In this document: positions 9,215 to 20,142 of the stretch, one piece after another
How positions within the stretch are numbered: position 1 is the stretch's first letter
Layout: each line of letters starts with the position of its first letter
Origin: Tetramitus jugosus
Taxonomy: Eukaryota; Heterolobosea; Eutetramitea; Acrasida; Vahlkampfiidae
Assembly (NCBI GenBank): GCA_937625935.1
Contig: OW569392.1
Coordinates: 1-64,000, forward strand
DNA: 64,000 nucleotides
Direction of reading: 5' to 3'
The notes under the pieces: model-generated
Seen by the model: the letters and a program-made list of their open reading frames with translations, nothing else
What the model was told of the DNA's origin: nothing
The model's database searches: none
Position numbers and translations under genes: made by a program

Positions 9215-9975
9215 GTGACCGAAGGTGAACAATTCTGGTCACACGTTCACGTGTTCCCTCCTAAGCATTGGTCCGTTCTCTGCTCAACAAGTTTGGCTCT
9301 TTTGCCCCACACAAGTCGCTTGTTGGCTCTGTACTTCATTGGCACCCTCACAAGAACAACGGTACCTTCAGAGAGAAGTTTTGCCCTCTTTTTCCGGCGC
9401 GTCTGGTTGCATCTGCTTCACCTCTGGCAAGTGTTTGACTTTTGATTTCCCGATTGTGTACAATCTCATGGCGGCAGCCTCTTCATTCAATGTACTCTCA
9501 TCCAGGACGAATGTACGAGCCCAAGCTTCATTTGGAGTCATGCGAGTGGTGGAGTGAACAGTATTGTTGTATAATTCAATGGCGTTATCATGGCTCCTTC
9601 ACCCAGTCAGAGTCATTGTTAACGGCATTTTTCATCCGAAGAACAACACTCTTATCAAATTTCACCGTCTGACACTGAGGACAATTGTACGATAGAACGA
9701 TTCTACGTCAGCTTGCATTCCAGTCCATCCAGTTAAGCCTCTGTGCATCAATGATTGCATTTTTGTTCCAACATGATGCGATTCATGGAACTCGCGTAAG
9801 ACATCATTCCTCTCACTCATTCTTGGAATCCAGTGTCATTCGCTTCTTCTTGTGATTGCTGCTAGGAATGCTTTTCTCGGCCCGACTCAAATCAGTAAAA
9901 TCAGAATTATCAAGTTCATTGTAATACTTATTGACAGATAACTACTTGTCTCTTGGTTGCTATAGTTTTAGACAT
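9215..9975 (-). pseudogene. Second integrase copy, decayed, catalytic core deleted
   Basis: The minus strand from 9975 reads MSKTIATKR..., then after a frame change YYNELDNSD, then a segment like the HHCC domain (HESHHVGTK..., CPQC). It then jumps directly to AIELYNNTVHSTTRMTPNEAW, LYTIGKSK and VPMKYRANKRLVWGKRAKL, which match the C-terminal half of the 6114-7967 protein. The whole DDE core between CPQC and the HST..MTP.EAW segment is missing. It is clearly related to the intact copy but diverged, so it is a different, older lineage and not a recent duplicate. Confidence 0.8.
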
Positions 9976-10088
9976 GGTTTGATCCTTTTGTTTGTTGTGG
10001 ATTTCAATGTTCGTAACGGTTTTATTTTTTGACAGTTGAAGGTGATGTACTTGCCTTGAAAGTTTTGGCGCCAAATAGGCATTCCTTT

Positions 10089-10106
10089 GCCTTGAAATTT
10101 CAAGGC
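10089..10106. repeat. Perfect 18-bp palindrome upstream of the decayed integrase
   Basis: GCCTTGAAATTTCAAGGC is its own reverse complement. It combines the same CCTTGAAA/CAAGGC blocks seen in the terminal repeats of the intact transposon, and it occupies the equivalent position upstream of the decayed gene. It is probably a relic of that copy's terminal repeat and transposase-binding site. Confidence 0.65.
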
Positions 10107-10217
10107 GTGATAATTCTGAATTGAATGCAATGACAGACTGAAAGAAGCTCTGAGAATGAACGAGTATACATTCATCATCAATATGTAGAACACGAAGATA
10201 AGGCATGAGCATCAACA

Positions 10218-11271
10218 CTACTTTTGTACCATTGAATTCCTGATCCGGTAACTACTCTGGACTCTCTTCAACAAGTTCACTTTTGGTAACACGAAGGTGT
10301 CTAGCTTTCCTCCAAAATGTTGTTGCAACAAACGTGATCGTATAGCATTCAGTCTGTCTGTATTGACGAGAGAAGGACATATGTTGGCAATTCTATTGCT
10401 TACTTGTATATCAGTGGCGGTCATACTTGGTCTTGCAAGAACATAGCTTTCAATAGATCTTGGTACTTTACTGAACAACATCCCATATGTCTTTCTCCTC
10501 ACCCTCTTTGACATTAATTTGGTAATTGAGGGTTTTTCTTTTTGACGACAAAGCACAAAAAAATCTGTTGTGTTTTTGGTTGTGTCTGCACATTTTTTGA
10601 CTCTCATCTTGAACAACGATTTGAACACCATTTTTTTCGTAGTACAGGTCAACGAGCATATCATCCCACATGCCAGACATTCATCTGTACTTGATTCGAA
10701 GCATAACTAACATATGACAATACCTGTTCTTTGGCCACATCATTGTTTCTAGTACCAGCCGTTTGGTACTTATCATTCGAAGATAGTAATGATTGACCTT
10801 CCTGAATATTTTCAGGAAGTTCATCATTGGAAAGAACCGTACTGGATCTCTGATACATCTGTTACTACTTGAGGTTGTACAAGATGAAGAGCCTCTCATA
10901 ATTACCTCGTTTAGGTCTTGATGACTTATTGGTTCTAGAATACGCTCATTTAGGGAGATTGATGCTATTTCTTTGGGGGATATACTAACGGTTCTGTTGG
11001 TATCGTTGGGGCTAGTTATACTAACTTGAAACATATGTTGTAGAGTTGGTTCATTTTGTGTTTTTGTTTTGGTTGAGTGTTTGATTATAGTGCATCAATT
11101 GAAAACGTCCAGGTCCACAGCTATTCTCCTCCACTCTCGTTTGGTAGGGAGAAGTCTTACATCAGAAGGTGAATTAAGTGGAGACTGTTGATCCTCGCTC
11201 GAAGTCTGTACAGATTGCATGACAATATCATGATCAGTTTGAGAATTAGTGGTATTATCAGTCGTCGTCAT
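10218..11271 (-). pseudogene. Broken unidentified gene, possible gag remnant
   Basis: Minus-strand pieces at 11271-11095, 11034-10850, 10858-10661, 10680-10468 and about 10490-10218 line up as one diverged protein broken by stops and frame changes. It is Ser/Thr- and charge-rich at the start and contains the phrase RPSMTATDIQVSNRIA later on. No domain is recognised. Its position about 370 bp downstream of the tRNA-Met primer-site repeat in the same orientation is what gag of an LTR retroelement would show, but no Cys-His knuckle is visible. Confidence 0.4.
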
Positions 11272-11621
11272 ATTGTTTGATTTTTTGCTTACAACTTCAA
11301 CAAAACCAATGAACGTTCAATCTCGTGTGAACATACGCACACAATGTATCAACTCTGCGTTCTCGTCGATTGGATTCTTAAGCAAACCACAACATTTATG
11401 TTTGTTTGGTGAAACTTATGTCTTGTGCATGTTGTACTCCATGATGTATATCAATGAAGATGCATCAACCAATCTAACAATGATTCTAACAAAAAACAAC
11501 TCTTCTATTTTATGATCTTTTGAAATCAACAAGTCTTCTCCTTAGAAAATCAGTTTTTTGTAATCTATGTCCTTACATTTACTTAGACTGGTACACAATC
11601 AGTCCTCTATCTGGTGAAACT

Positions 11622-11695
11622 CTAAACTGTAAATTTCAACGCTCTGATACTAAATACAGCAAGTTCTCGGGTTTTCCTTAACAACAAGACAGACA
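11622..11695 (-). repeat. LTR-end/PBS-like repeat, copy B
   Basis: This is the second copy of the 74-bp repeat, with the PBS-like site at 11652-11641 carrying one change (TAGTATCAGAGC). A broken minus-strand coding region starts about 370 bp downstream at 11271, the place where gag would begin in an LTR element. A telomere-like AACCCAAACC follows at 11697-11706. Confidence 0.6.
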
Positions 11696-12102
11696 CAACC
11701 CAAACCAATTGAGTTTGGTTGTGGTTTCTTCGTCCAAACAGGCAGCAATGAGCTTGTCCTTCCATCCTTTGACCTCAGCATTCTTTTTCTCTATCGCAAT
11801 TCTTACAAAGTTTAGTTGAACAAGTGTTCGCCAAAAAGTAGTATCTTTTGCAAATTTTTGTTTCTGAGAGCCTGTTCATAATTAACAGACTTCAGATCAG
11901 AATCAGGATCGCATGGTGGTGTTTTCCAATTCATCACTCTCAAATATGGCGGGTCACTCCTGAAGATTTTTTTCGCAAAAACTGAAAGAACAATAACCAA
12001 AAAGAGTTTTTTAGAAAATTTCTCCGCTCACACCAAGCCAACCTACCAACAAGGACTGGCCACCCAAACAAGGTTCAAAAAACCAATGTTTCACTGACAT
12101 CA

Positions 12103-12448
12103 TTGAACCACATGGCCAAAAAAACCAATGTACATTCAAACATGGTGTTTAATCTACGAATGCCATCTAAACTATTGAGTACACGCTTAAGACTCATAAT
12201 CACACGGCTGCAAAAAAAGAGAAACTTGTATTATGCCTGCGATGCCAATTGTGTCTTCATCATACGAAGCAAAACTGGTCCTCAAGAAATGGTGCTTGAG
12301 CAACGGAGCTACTTGGGAGTTCACGACACTACCAAAGCTTTCCACACACAGTTTTGATTTCACAGCCTTATACACGAACCTCAGGCATGACGTGATCATC
12401 AACAACATGAATTACATGTTCGAAATGATGAACCAGTTGGACCAATGA
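12103..12448 (+). pseudogene. Penelope-like reverse transcriptase fragment
   Basis: Two overlapping + frames (12103-12357 and 12233-12448) appear to be parts of one protein. The second contains SFDFTALYTNLRHDVI, closely resembling the palm motif DFS-LYT-LPH of Penelope-like reverse transcriptases, with its first catalytic Asp. Neither the YxDD segment nor a GIY-YIG endonuclease domain is found before the tandem duplication begins at 12652. It is a truncated relic. Confidence 0.5.
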
Positions 12449-13187
12449 CTTGGAACAAGTCAGAAGTTGAAGCAATATGTTCAACCTCTCGAACTGTTTG
12501 AGTGTGAGTGTATGCTGACATCAGTCTTTCTTTTATTTGCCACCTGCACTTTTTGATCCCCAATATTTGGTTCCACAAAGTTTCCTTAAGCAATCGGAGT
12601 GTAGCTACGGAGTCCTCATCGCAATCCAAGAGTCCAGTAGTATCTTCCTTCCTGAAAGCACAAGTCCTCCAAAATCGGTCAGAGCCAACGTGAGTGTTGG
12701 TTCACTCAAAAAACGTAAGGGATATGTCAAAACTTCATCTGAAATATCCAGGAAGTTGGTTTTCATTTTGCTTGTGATGGGAATTGGGAGAAATTGTAGT
12801 AAATGATATTATCTGGCACAAGTATTTCCCCAAACAAAACTTTGACATCGCACATTCGTCCAGAGAGTATCACCGATGACCAGCGACTAGCCGATGGATT
12901 CCACCACTGAACATAACAATGACATGCCGAATGGAAATGGTGGTAGCACACTGTGGTTAATAATGTCCTTTTCGCTTTTTCCACATACATACCACATGCA
13001 ACAAACACACATCCAACATGAGTCCCATTGTCATGTTGATGCTCCTGAAGTTAATAAAAGTATTAACATGTTCCACACACTTGTTCTGATTTAGTGACTT
13101 CGAAGAACAGCTTATGTTTATTCGACACCACCATTTCAAACCGGCAACAAGTACTGGATCACCCAAAAAAGAGTCATAATGATGCGG

Positions 13188-13209
13188 GTCTCTTTTTTAA
13201 AAAAGAGAC
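13188..13209. repeat. Perfect 22-bp palindrome in unit one
   Basis: Arms GTCTCTTTTTT and AAAAAAGAGAC form a perfect self-complementary sequence. It is retained exactly at 14267-14288 although the surrounding bases differ. Confidence 0.85.
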
Positions 13210-14266
13210 ATATAGTTTTTGTGCTTGTCATTAGGGAACTTGATAAACCTTCAAATCTTGTTGTTGACCAATTCAATCAGCATTCTGATCCTGAAAAGCT
13301 GGTGGATTATTCTTCCGGATGAAAAAACAAAAAAACATGAGCAGCGTTGATGTAATAGCAATTCTAACTCAATCCAATCACACATCAGTGTTATCTATCC
13401 CATAATCACAACAGCCTTCAGATGTTTCTGAAAGCTCAAGTCTTCCAAAATCTGTCAGAGCCAACGCGAGTGTTGGTTCACTCAAAAAACGTAAGGGATA
13501 TGTCAAAACTTCATCTGAAATATCCAGGAAGTTGATTGTTTTCATTTTGCTTGTGATGGGAATTGGGAGAAATTGTAGTAAATGATATTATCTGGCACAA
13601 GTATTTCCCCAAACAAAACTTTGACATCGCACATTCGTCCAGAGAGTATCACCGATGACCAGCGACTAGCCGATGGATTCCACGACTGAATATAACAACG
13701 AAATGCCGAATGGAAATGGTGGTAGCACACTGTGGTTAATAATGTCCTTTTCGCTTTTTCCACATATACATACCACATGCAACAAACACATATCCAACAA
13801 GGGTCCCATTGTCATGTCCACTATTGCTCCTGAAGTTTTTAATAAAATTATTCACACTTTCTCTGATTTGGTGACTTCGAAAAACAGCTGATGTTTATGC
13901 GACATTAGATTTCAAACCGGCAACAATAAAATAGACATTCTGAAATCCGGGATCACCGAAAGTAAATCCTTGTCCTCCAGCTTCACATCTTAAACAGTTC
14001 GTTCTTGCGAGCACATGTGGCGTCCAATAAATGCCCCATATAGTTAGTCGAAAATGCAACGAATATTCGAACAGCATTGTCTGAATAAAATGACAATTCT
14101 TGTCTGATCTCTAGTATTTCGTTTCTTGGCTGTTGGCTTATCAATTGGATGAATTGCACCATCAACTGGGCAACTGGAACTCAAAGATGATGAGATATCG
14201 CTGACTTGCTTGAATTGTGAGTACCGAGGGTACTGGATCACCCAATAAAGAGCCATAATGATGTGA

Positions 14267-14288
14267 GTCTCTTTTTTAAAAAAGAGAC
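14267..14288. repeat. Perfect 22-bp palindrome in unit two
   Basis: Identical to 13188-13209 while its neighbours have diverged. It could be a fold-back or a Rho-independent-like stem; no function is known. Confidence 0.85.
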
Positions 14289-14620
14289 AAATAGTTTTTG
14301 TGCTTGTTATTAGGGAGCTTGATAAACCTTCAAATTGTTGACCAATCAATCAGTATTCTGATCCTGAAAAGCTGGTGGACTAATTTATAAACCACCCTCT
14401 CAAACTACTTCACCACGACCCTCTTCTTCATCATCACCTTCACAACGCCTTAAGATGTTCTTGAAAACACAAGTCCTCCAAAATTTGTCAGAGCCAACGC
14501 GAGTGTCGGTTCACTCAAAAACGTAAGGTTTTTGTCAAAATTTTATCTGAAATATCCAGGAAGTTGAAAGTTGATTGGTTTTTATTTTGCGTGTGATGGG
14601 AATTGGGAGAAATTGTGGAA

Positions 14621-16690
14621 AATGAATGATGTTAAAGCCACTATCATGCAGTTGGAAAATCACGACTAGATAAGTCATTATTATCTTCCGTCGGAAGATA
14701 TGAAAACGAAACTCCGCAATCATGTGTTATCGAAAACCCCAAAGAAAAAGAAAAACTAAAAGCAAAGAACAAGAGCTGGTACTAACAAACGCAAACAAAT
14801 CATTGAACATATATTGATGATGATGAATATGTGTCAGATGATGTTGTTGAGAATGAATCTGCTCCATTGAATGAATCAGAGAGTTTGATCGAATGGAAAG
14901 TCGAGATTTGGAGTCTCAAGTCGGATTCAATGACCTTCAAAGTGCATCCGATTTCAGAGGCTTCAGAGAAAACGAGCAGAGCAAAGTTCAGGAAGAGGAA
15001 AGAGGGGAGAATAAGGACGAACTCAGAACAGCAGTGATGGCATCGTGCATGATCTACCTGGATTCCAAAAAGAAAATCATTAATAGAAGTTTCCATTTCA
15101 AGTATCGTTTAATTTATTTGTTGCTCGCACGACCACAAAACGCACCATTGAATCGAACTCTTGTGAGAAAAAGGCGGCCATTTCGCTCATTGATCGATCA
15201 GGTGGCAACTGTGGTCTTCTTGTATCGAACCAATCAGCCCGCACACAAACACGACTTTCAGAACACCAGCTCTTCATCCAACAATGATGGTTTTCCAAAA
15301 AACGTTCCCTCGGGTCTGTACCTGGACAAGATTGATCCCATTGAGTTTACCCTGTTGTGGTACCAGGATGGTTTGGCCAATCAGGTCACGATAGAATCGA
15401 TCCTCAAAATACAGGTCGTAAAATTTACATGAGGTACCACCTCCATTTTGTATTTGTTAATTATTTGTTTTGTTTTTGTTTGAAGTGACCCTGAATCATT
15501 CTCTCATCACTCACAAGAAACAGGTTCGATTTCACCTTCAATCCAACGAGGTACATATTGTGTCCAAGCCAAAGAAATCAAACCTGTTTCCACAAACAGC
15601 TGAATAATCACTGGTGTGAAGAAATGGGCAATGCTCACCAAAACTTGCAAGAAAAAAGAAAAAGAACATTGCTCTGATACGAAAAGGGTGGCAAAAAACT
15701 GGCACTTATTAATAAAATTTTTACTCGTAAACACTTGTTTCATATGGTTCAATGTAGCCTCTGTGATTGAGAAACTGAATGGTCCTGATTTTGAGCAACT
15801 CAAAGCCATACCAATTGGCTCTGTACTCGAAATCGTGGAGTGTCGTGTATTCTTCATCTTCGATACGAGTAAAGGGCTTTTGATGCACGACCTGAATGTC
15901 AATCTCTCTCAAGTTGGTGCGACGAAGCATTGTCAGAACCAACTTGGTTCTGATTCATGAATGTGCGACTCTTTGACGAATGGAGCAATCTTGGTCAGTA
16001 GCCATTCACCTTCAGCCCTTGGATAATTCATGCCTTTGAGTACAGAGCCCCGTGCATTACAGTAGCGACTCTTGAAACGATAGTTGGTTGGGTCGGCGGT
16101 TCCAACGGACAGAGCAAGGGAACAGTCCAGCACAGTGGAACCAGTCTGTCTCAACTCTAGCAACTTGTCAATCAACGAACAGGGTACCATTCATCCAATG
16201 TTCACAATCGTTTTTGCATCAAACAGCTATTGAGGAATGTTGAGCATCAATGCCTCTCTCATTCGATTCATTTGAGTAAAGACACCCCTGGCTTCATTTT
16301 CCTTGTGCCACTTGTTGTACTGCACCATGCGATGAATGAGCTAGTTCCTTTTCAGTCTCGTCTTGTGTGCAATAGAGACGATAGAGCAGGATCCGCCATG
16401 CCCAGTGATCCCACAAGTCATCAAACTTTGGTTGATGTTGAACACCCTTCATGTTGATGGTGGATGAAATGAGTGTTTACAGAGTACATTTTCAATTTTG
16501 TTATCAATAAATTTTTATAGTTGAGAGGTTGTATGTTGAATTGGAACAGCACTGTCTTGCTAGAGATTTTTACTTGCAAGTTTTTTATGTTTGAACTCAC
16601 GATGGATCCCGGTCACAGTTGGTGGTGGATGTTGCAGGAATTGTGGTGTATTTGACATCATAAATAAGGGATAGTGAACACAATAGGTGT
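14621..16690. other. Degenerate coding-like region, no intact gene
   Basis: Several interrupted frames lie here. On the plus strand, 14831-15037 and 14893-15432 overlap in two phases. On the minus strand, pieces at 16190-15933 and 15942-15721 read in succession like one protein with a frame change (ending in NHRGYIEPYETSVYE). None has a recognisable domain. The region marks the inner boundary of the repeat-rich subtelomere; beyond it the genes are intact. Confidence 0.5.
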
Positions 16691-16695
16691 ATATA

Positions 16696-17955
16696 TTATG
16701 TTATGATTCTACGTCTGGAGCATTGTACTCTTGATTCATATTGTGGATCATTCACACACGTGAAAAATTCTTTTCCTCTACTAGTAATATTACCAATCAA
16801 TGCATCACCCAAATATTGATCAAATGTGCCCATCAATTGTCCCTTTTGTTCAGCTTGTGCAAATATGGTTTCATGATTCTTTTGAGAAGCATAGGCAATA
16901 ATGGGAGTATTCATTGACCCAATAGCACTAATGGAATAATAAGATGGTTCTGTATACTGTCTATACCATACCATCTTCCTCTCCTTGATACAGAACATGG
17001 AAGCACCCTTCTCAGAAGTGAGATACAAGTGATTTTCATCAATACTCTGTTTCATTTGTATACTCCTGGTATTATCTCCAGTAGTACTACCAGATATGGA
17101 ATACCATTTGACAAATTTACCATTGGATGCATCTACTACGATAATACCTACACCATAATATGAGCTCAATAGATTCATTCCTGCTAGATAGATATGTGAT
17201 TTATCAGGGGAGAGGAATCCCTTGGAGCTCATGATCAGATATTCTTCAGGTAGTGCATCATTAGTGAATTTGAAGTTCCCTGTTTTCACATTGATCTTGG
17301 CGATACGATTCGATGCAAATACCCATACCCACATATCTTGATCATCAAATACCAATGCGTTCAAATTGGCGTAGACAAAAGTGTACTTCCACTTGAGTCT
17401 CACTTCCAAGCGATTTGGTGAGGAAGATTCATCAATCTTGAATGCAGCAACAGTGTTACGATGAGCTGGATCTTCGGGAGTACTCACTACAGCCATCAAC
17501 ACTAGTCCATTATTATTATCCATTGAGATAGAATGAGTCAAGTATCCTTGACTAGTAAATTCAGGAATGGTATAATCCGATACTACACCAGTCTCTAAAT
17601 CCATGTGATGCAATACAAAGTTTGGTAATATATTGTATGTGTGACTGTACCACATGGACCCTTTGGTGGTGGCGGGGAAAGTAACAGATTGAGTGTTACA
17701 GATTTTATTAGGAATCTTGAACTCTCTCCTGACAGTACCACTTGTGCCATTAAAGGCCACCAAATGATAATCTGTGACTACATAGAATAGATTCTCTCTG
17801 GCATCATAATGAGTTTTAGGACTGTTGTTGAAGGCCAAGATCTTGTACTTGTCCTCCCAAATTTTTTCAATGGTGAATCCATGTGTCATACACATGAGGC
17901 ATGCTACTACGACTAGTAGCAGTAACAAGATGGCTATAATTGTTGGCTTTGACAT
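16696..17955 (-). CDS. Secreted beta-propeller-like protein, 419 aa
   Basis: The protein starts with ATG at 17955 and has a long hydrophobic signal peptide or anchor at residues 6-26 (IIAILLLLLVVVACLMC). The rest is a run of beta-rich repeats with the pattern VAFN-TSG, hydrophobic strands and aromatic residues about every 45 residues, for example MDNNNGLVLM and VVDASNGKFVKWYSIS. This suggests a PQQ- or WD-type propeller of the quinoprotein-dehydrogenase-like fold. No catalytic motif is visible. It may be a surface or secreted binding protein, and is the first intact gene inward from the telomere except for the transposon. Confidence 0.6.
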   Translation of the reverse strand: MSKPTIIAILLLLLVVVACLMCMTHGFTIEKIWEDKYKILAFNNSPKTHYDARENLFYVVTDYHLVAFNGTSGTVRREFKIPNKICNTQSVTFPATTKGSMWYSHTYNILPNFVLHHMDLETGVVSDYTIPEFTSQGYLTHSISMDNNNGLVLMAVVSTPEDPAHRNTVAAFKIDESSSPNRLEVRLKWKYTFVYANLNALVFDDQDMWVWVFASNRIAKINVKTGNFKFTNDALPEEYLIMSSKGFLSPDKSHIYLAGMNLLSSYYGVGIIVVDASNGKFVKWYSISGSTTGDNTRSIQMKQSIDENHLYLTSEKGASMFCIKERKMVWYRQYTEPSYYSISAIGSMNTPIIAYASQKNHETIFAQAEQKGQLMGTFDQYLGDALIGNITSRGKEFFTCVNDPQYESRVQCSRRRIIT

Positions 17956-18070
17956 GAAAACACAGTGTGTTTTGTGTGTGTATTAGTTTGTTTGTTAAGG
18001 GTACTTTTTTGTTTTGTAGTAGAACCAAACCAAGAGGCCCATAAAGGTTTTCATTTGTCCGATGGTCCAT

Positions 18071-18707
18071 GAGAGTAATGGAGCTCTCTAAACTAGCAAT
18101 TGACTCTACGAAGTGTAAATGAACGAATGACCATATGGATGGTTTTTTGTAATTTCTTCTTCATTCGTTCTCAAATCTCTCAAATATGTGCTGCTGTTGC
18201 TCCAGCTGTCCATCAACTTTTCACCAACAAAACAATGACCTCATAAGTGCAAATCATCATCTGGAATGAAAATTATAAGTTGTTTTTTTGACATTAGATA
18301 TGTAATGCGTAAGGACATTATATTTACAGAAGATACATTCATTGAACAATAACCAGCACAACATGGGACTCCCCATTTGGTTTCAACAAGTGTTGGGTTT
18401 CCACATTGACAACAACGACCATTTTCTTCTCACTTCTCATCAGTCTTAGTAGGTATGGCTTGAAGCTCAGAGTTTTGGCAGGTTGATCATTGGTTGAAGT
18501 GTATGTCTTCTTCCTCCCTCCTCCTCTTGTTTCCCCGTTCTTTCAAGTTCCAATCAAGTATTGAACAATGAGTTCCAACTCCAAGCATTAACGTTGCTCG
18601 CTGTATGCCTGACAGTCATTGGGAGATTAGTTTTAATATCCTATCCTTTGTACAACATTGTTCATCTCAACTGCTGGACGGCTCACTGCTGGCTTTTCTG
18701 GCGAAGA
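18071..18707. other. Intergenic region
   Basis: No gene, repeat or RNA structure is recognised between the propeller-like gene and the LamG-like gene. Confidence 0.5.
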
Positions 18708-20079
18708 TCAGAGCCACATTGAAGCAACAACACAGACAACGGACAAAACAGCAATCAACAAAGTATTGATCTTGACCGTGCTACTGTTGTTGGCTTTGGT
18801 AGTTTCAACGTCATGAAGCTTTAGAACACTTGTGGTAGTCACAGTGGCTCTACGTAAATCAATATTGACTACCATTTTGACAGATCTAGCAAGTGTGGTA
18901 TCAGTGAAATTGGAGAAGAGAAGGAATCCACATGTCAATGGGGTTTGCAATGACTTTCTGCTCACTGTGATCATGTTGTTCAAAACCAGGTCCAGAGCAT
19001 ATGATCTTTGCATCAATTTTTGCGTCACAGTTAGACCAGTGGAGCCAAGGACCAGATGCGTCTTCTCAACAATATTGTTTCTACCAAGAATTGCACTTTG
19101 ACAACCATTTCCGTTCACTCCATAAACTGGCAATGCCTTTGGAGAACGAACACAGCAAAAACATCCTTCAACAAAGGTGAAATCGAAGTTTGTTGGCAAG
19201 GTAGGTGTTCCATCCAAATTGTTTCCAGCTGTAACCAGCACTGGTTGTAAAACTGTCTGCATTTGTCAAACACACATCTCTCAGGTTAGGTGCGTTGTCA
19301 ATTCTGTCCAGTACTGTTTGATAAGAGTTCTTTGGAACTGTGACATCAATGGTAAGAACGTCATTGGCATATGAAGCAGCGAAAATTGGATCTGAACCAC
19401 CATACTTTGAGTCCCAACCTGGGCAATAGCCATTAGCATAGAAACCTGCAATAGTTGGAACATCAATTTCGACCACAGAGTTGCTCCAGACGGAAACTTC
19501 ATCAATGTCCGCAAAAGTACTTCCAAAAAGGTGACCAGTTGCATCAATGGCGAATGTTCTCTGTAGTGCATCACCATCAACAATGAGCAAACCATCAGTA
19601 GTTGGCTTTCCATTGATGAAAATGGAAACTCCTTCGACTGGTACCAGAGGACTAGAGGCTCTCACAACGACAATATTGTTCCAATTCTCGTGGAACACTG
19701 TGTCTGTCGAGAGGGCATACGTGGTAGTAAAAGTGGTTGTTTCATTGACTGCAGAAATGTAACTGACAACCAAATTGATGTTGGGGGTTGCAGAGACCAA
19801 TTGAACAGTGATGCTACGAGTTCCAGCATCTGCCTTGAAAGTAGCCACTGACACTGTTGGATTGGTTGTCCAGTCATGTGCAGCTCCGACCTTTGCAAAG
19901 AAGATGGTATTGATTCCGTCATCATCTACAAACAAAGATCCAAAGTCCAAGACCAGAGCTCCTTGTGAGTGGAAGTAATTGCCAATCTTACCACCAGCAG
20001 AGATGCTAGCAGCTGGAACAGTTGTAGTACTCGTTCCAGCTTCATAGAAGGCATCGCCAGAAAAGTATCCACCAATACA
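18708..20079 (-). CDS. LamG/concanavalin-like surface protein with a frame break
   Basis: The minus strand reads from about 20079 (CIGGYFSGDAFYEAG...) through DFGSLFVDDDG, NWNNIVVVRASS, VSIFINGKP and DIDEVSVWSN. This is the order of strands expected of a LamG or concanavalin A-like jelly-roll domain. At about 19262-19168 the frame changes: one frame stops at 19168 and the next (19262-18708) continues with a Cys-rich region (FVEGCFCC) and ends in a hydrophobic C-terminus (INTLLIAVLSVVCVVASMWL) that looks like a membrane or GPI signal. The 5' end lies beyond an acceptor-like TAACATAACAG at about 20083-20093. A possible first exon ending near 20152 joins in phase but has no signal peptide. It is either frameshifted or spliced. 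Confidence 0.5.
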
Positions 20080-20142
20080 CTGTTATGTTAGTTTGTTGTT
20101 ATTGCCGATTCAAAACCATCCCTTTAGATAATCGATTTTGTA

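Larger units (their letters stand above)
12652..14620. repeat. Tandem direct duplication, units at 12652, 13429 and a partial at 14461
   Basis: Three starts share CTGAAAGCACAAGTCCTCC-like sequence followed by the same order of landmarks: GTCAGAGCCAACG, AAACGTAAGG, ATATCCAGGAAGTTG and GTGATGGGAATTGGGAGAAATTG. Units one and two continue in parallel for most of their length; unit two is longer by an insertion of about 250 bp. Unit three breaks off near 14620. The copies have scattered substitutions and indels, so the event is old. No intact gene lies inside. Confidence 0.85.

Noticed and set aside
12763-13778. A pair of similar minus-strand frames in the tandem units (PDNIIYYNFSQFPSQAK ends)
   Set aside because: Similarity follows from the duplication. 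The frames have no domain and no other support, so they are treated as repeat sequence.
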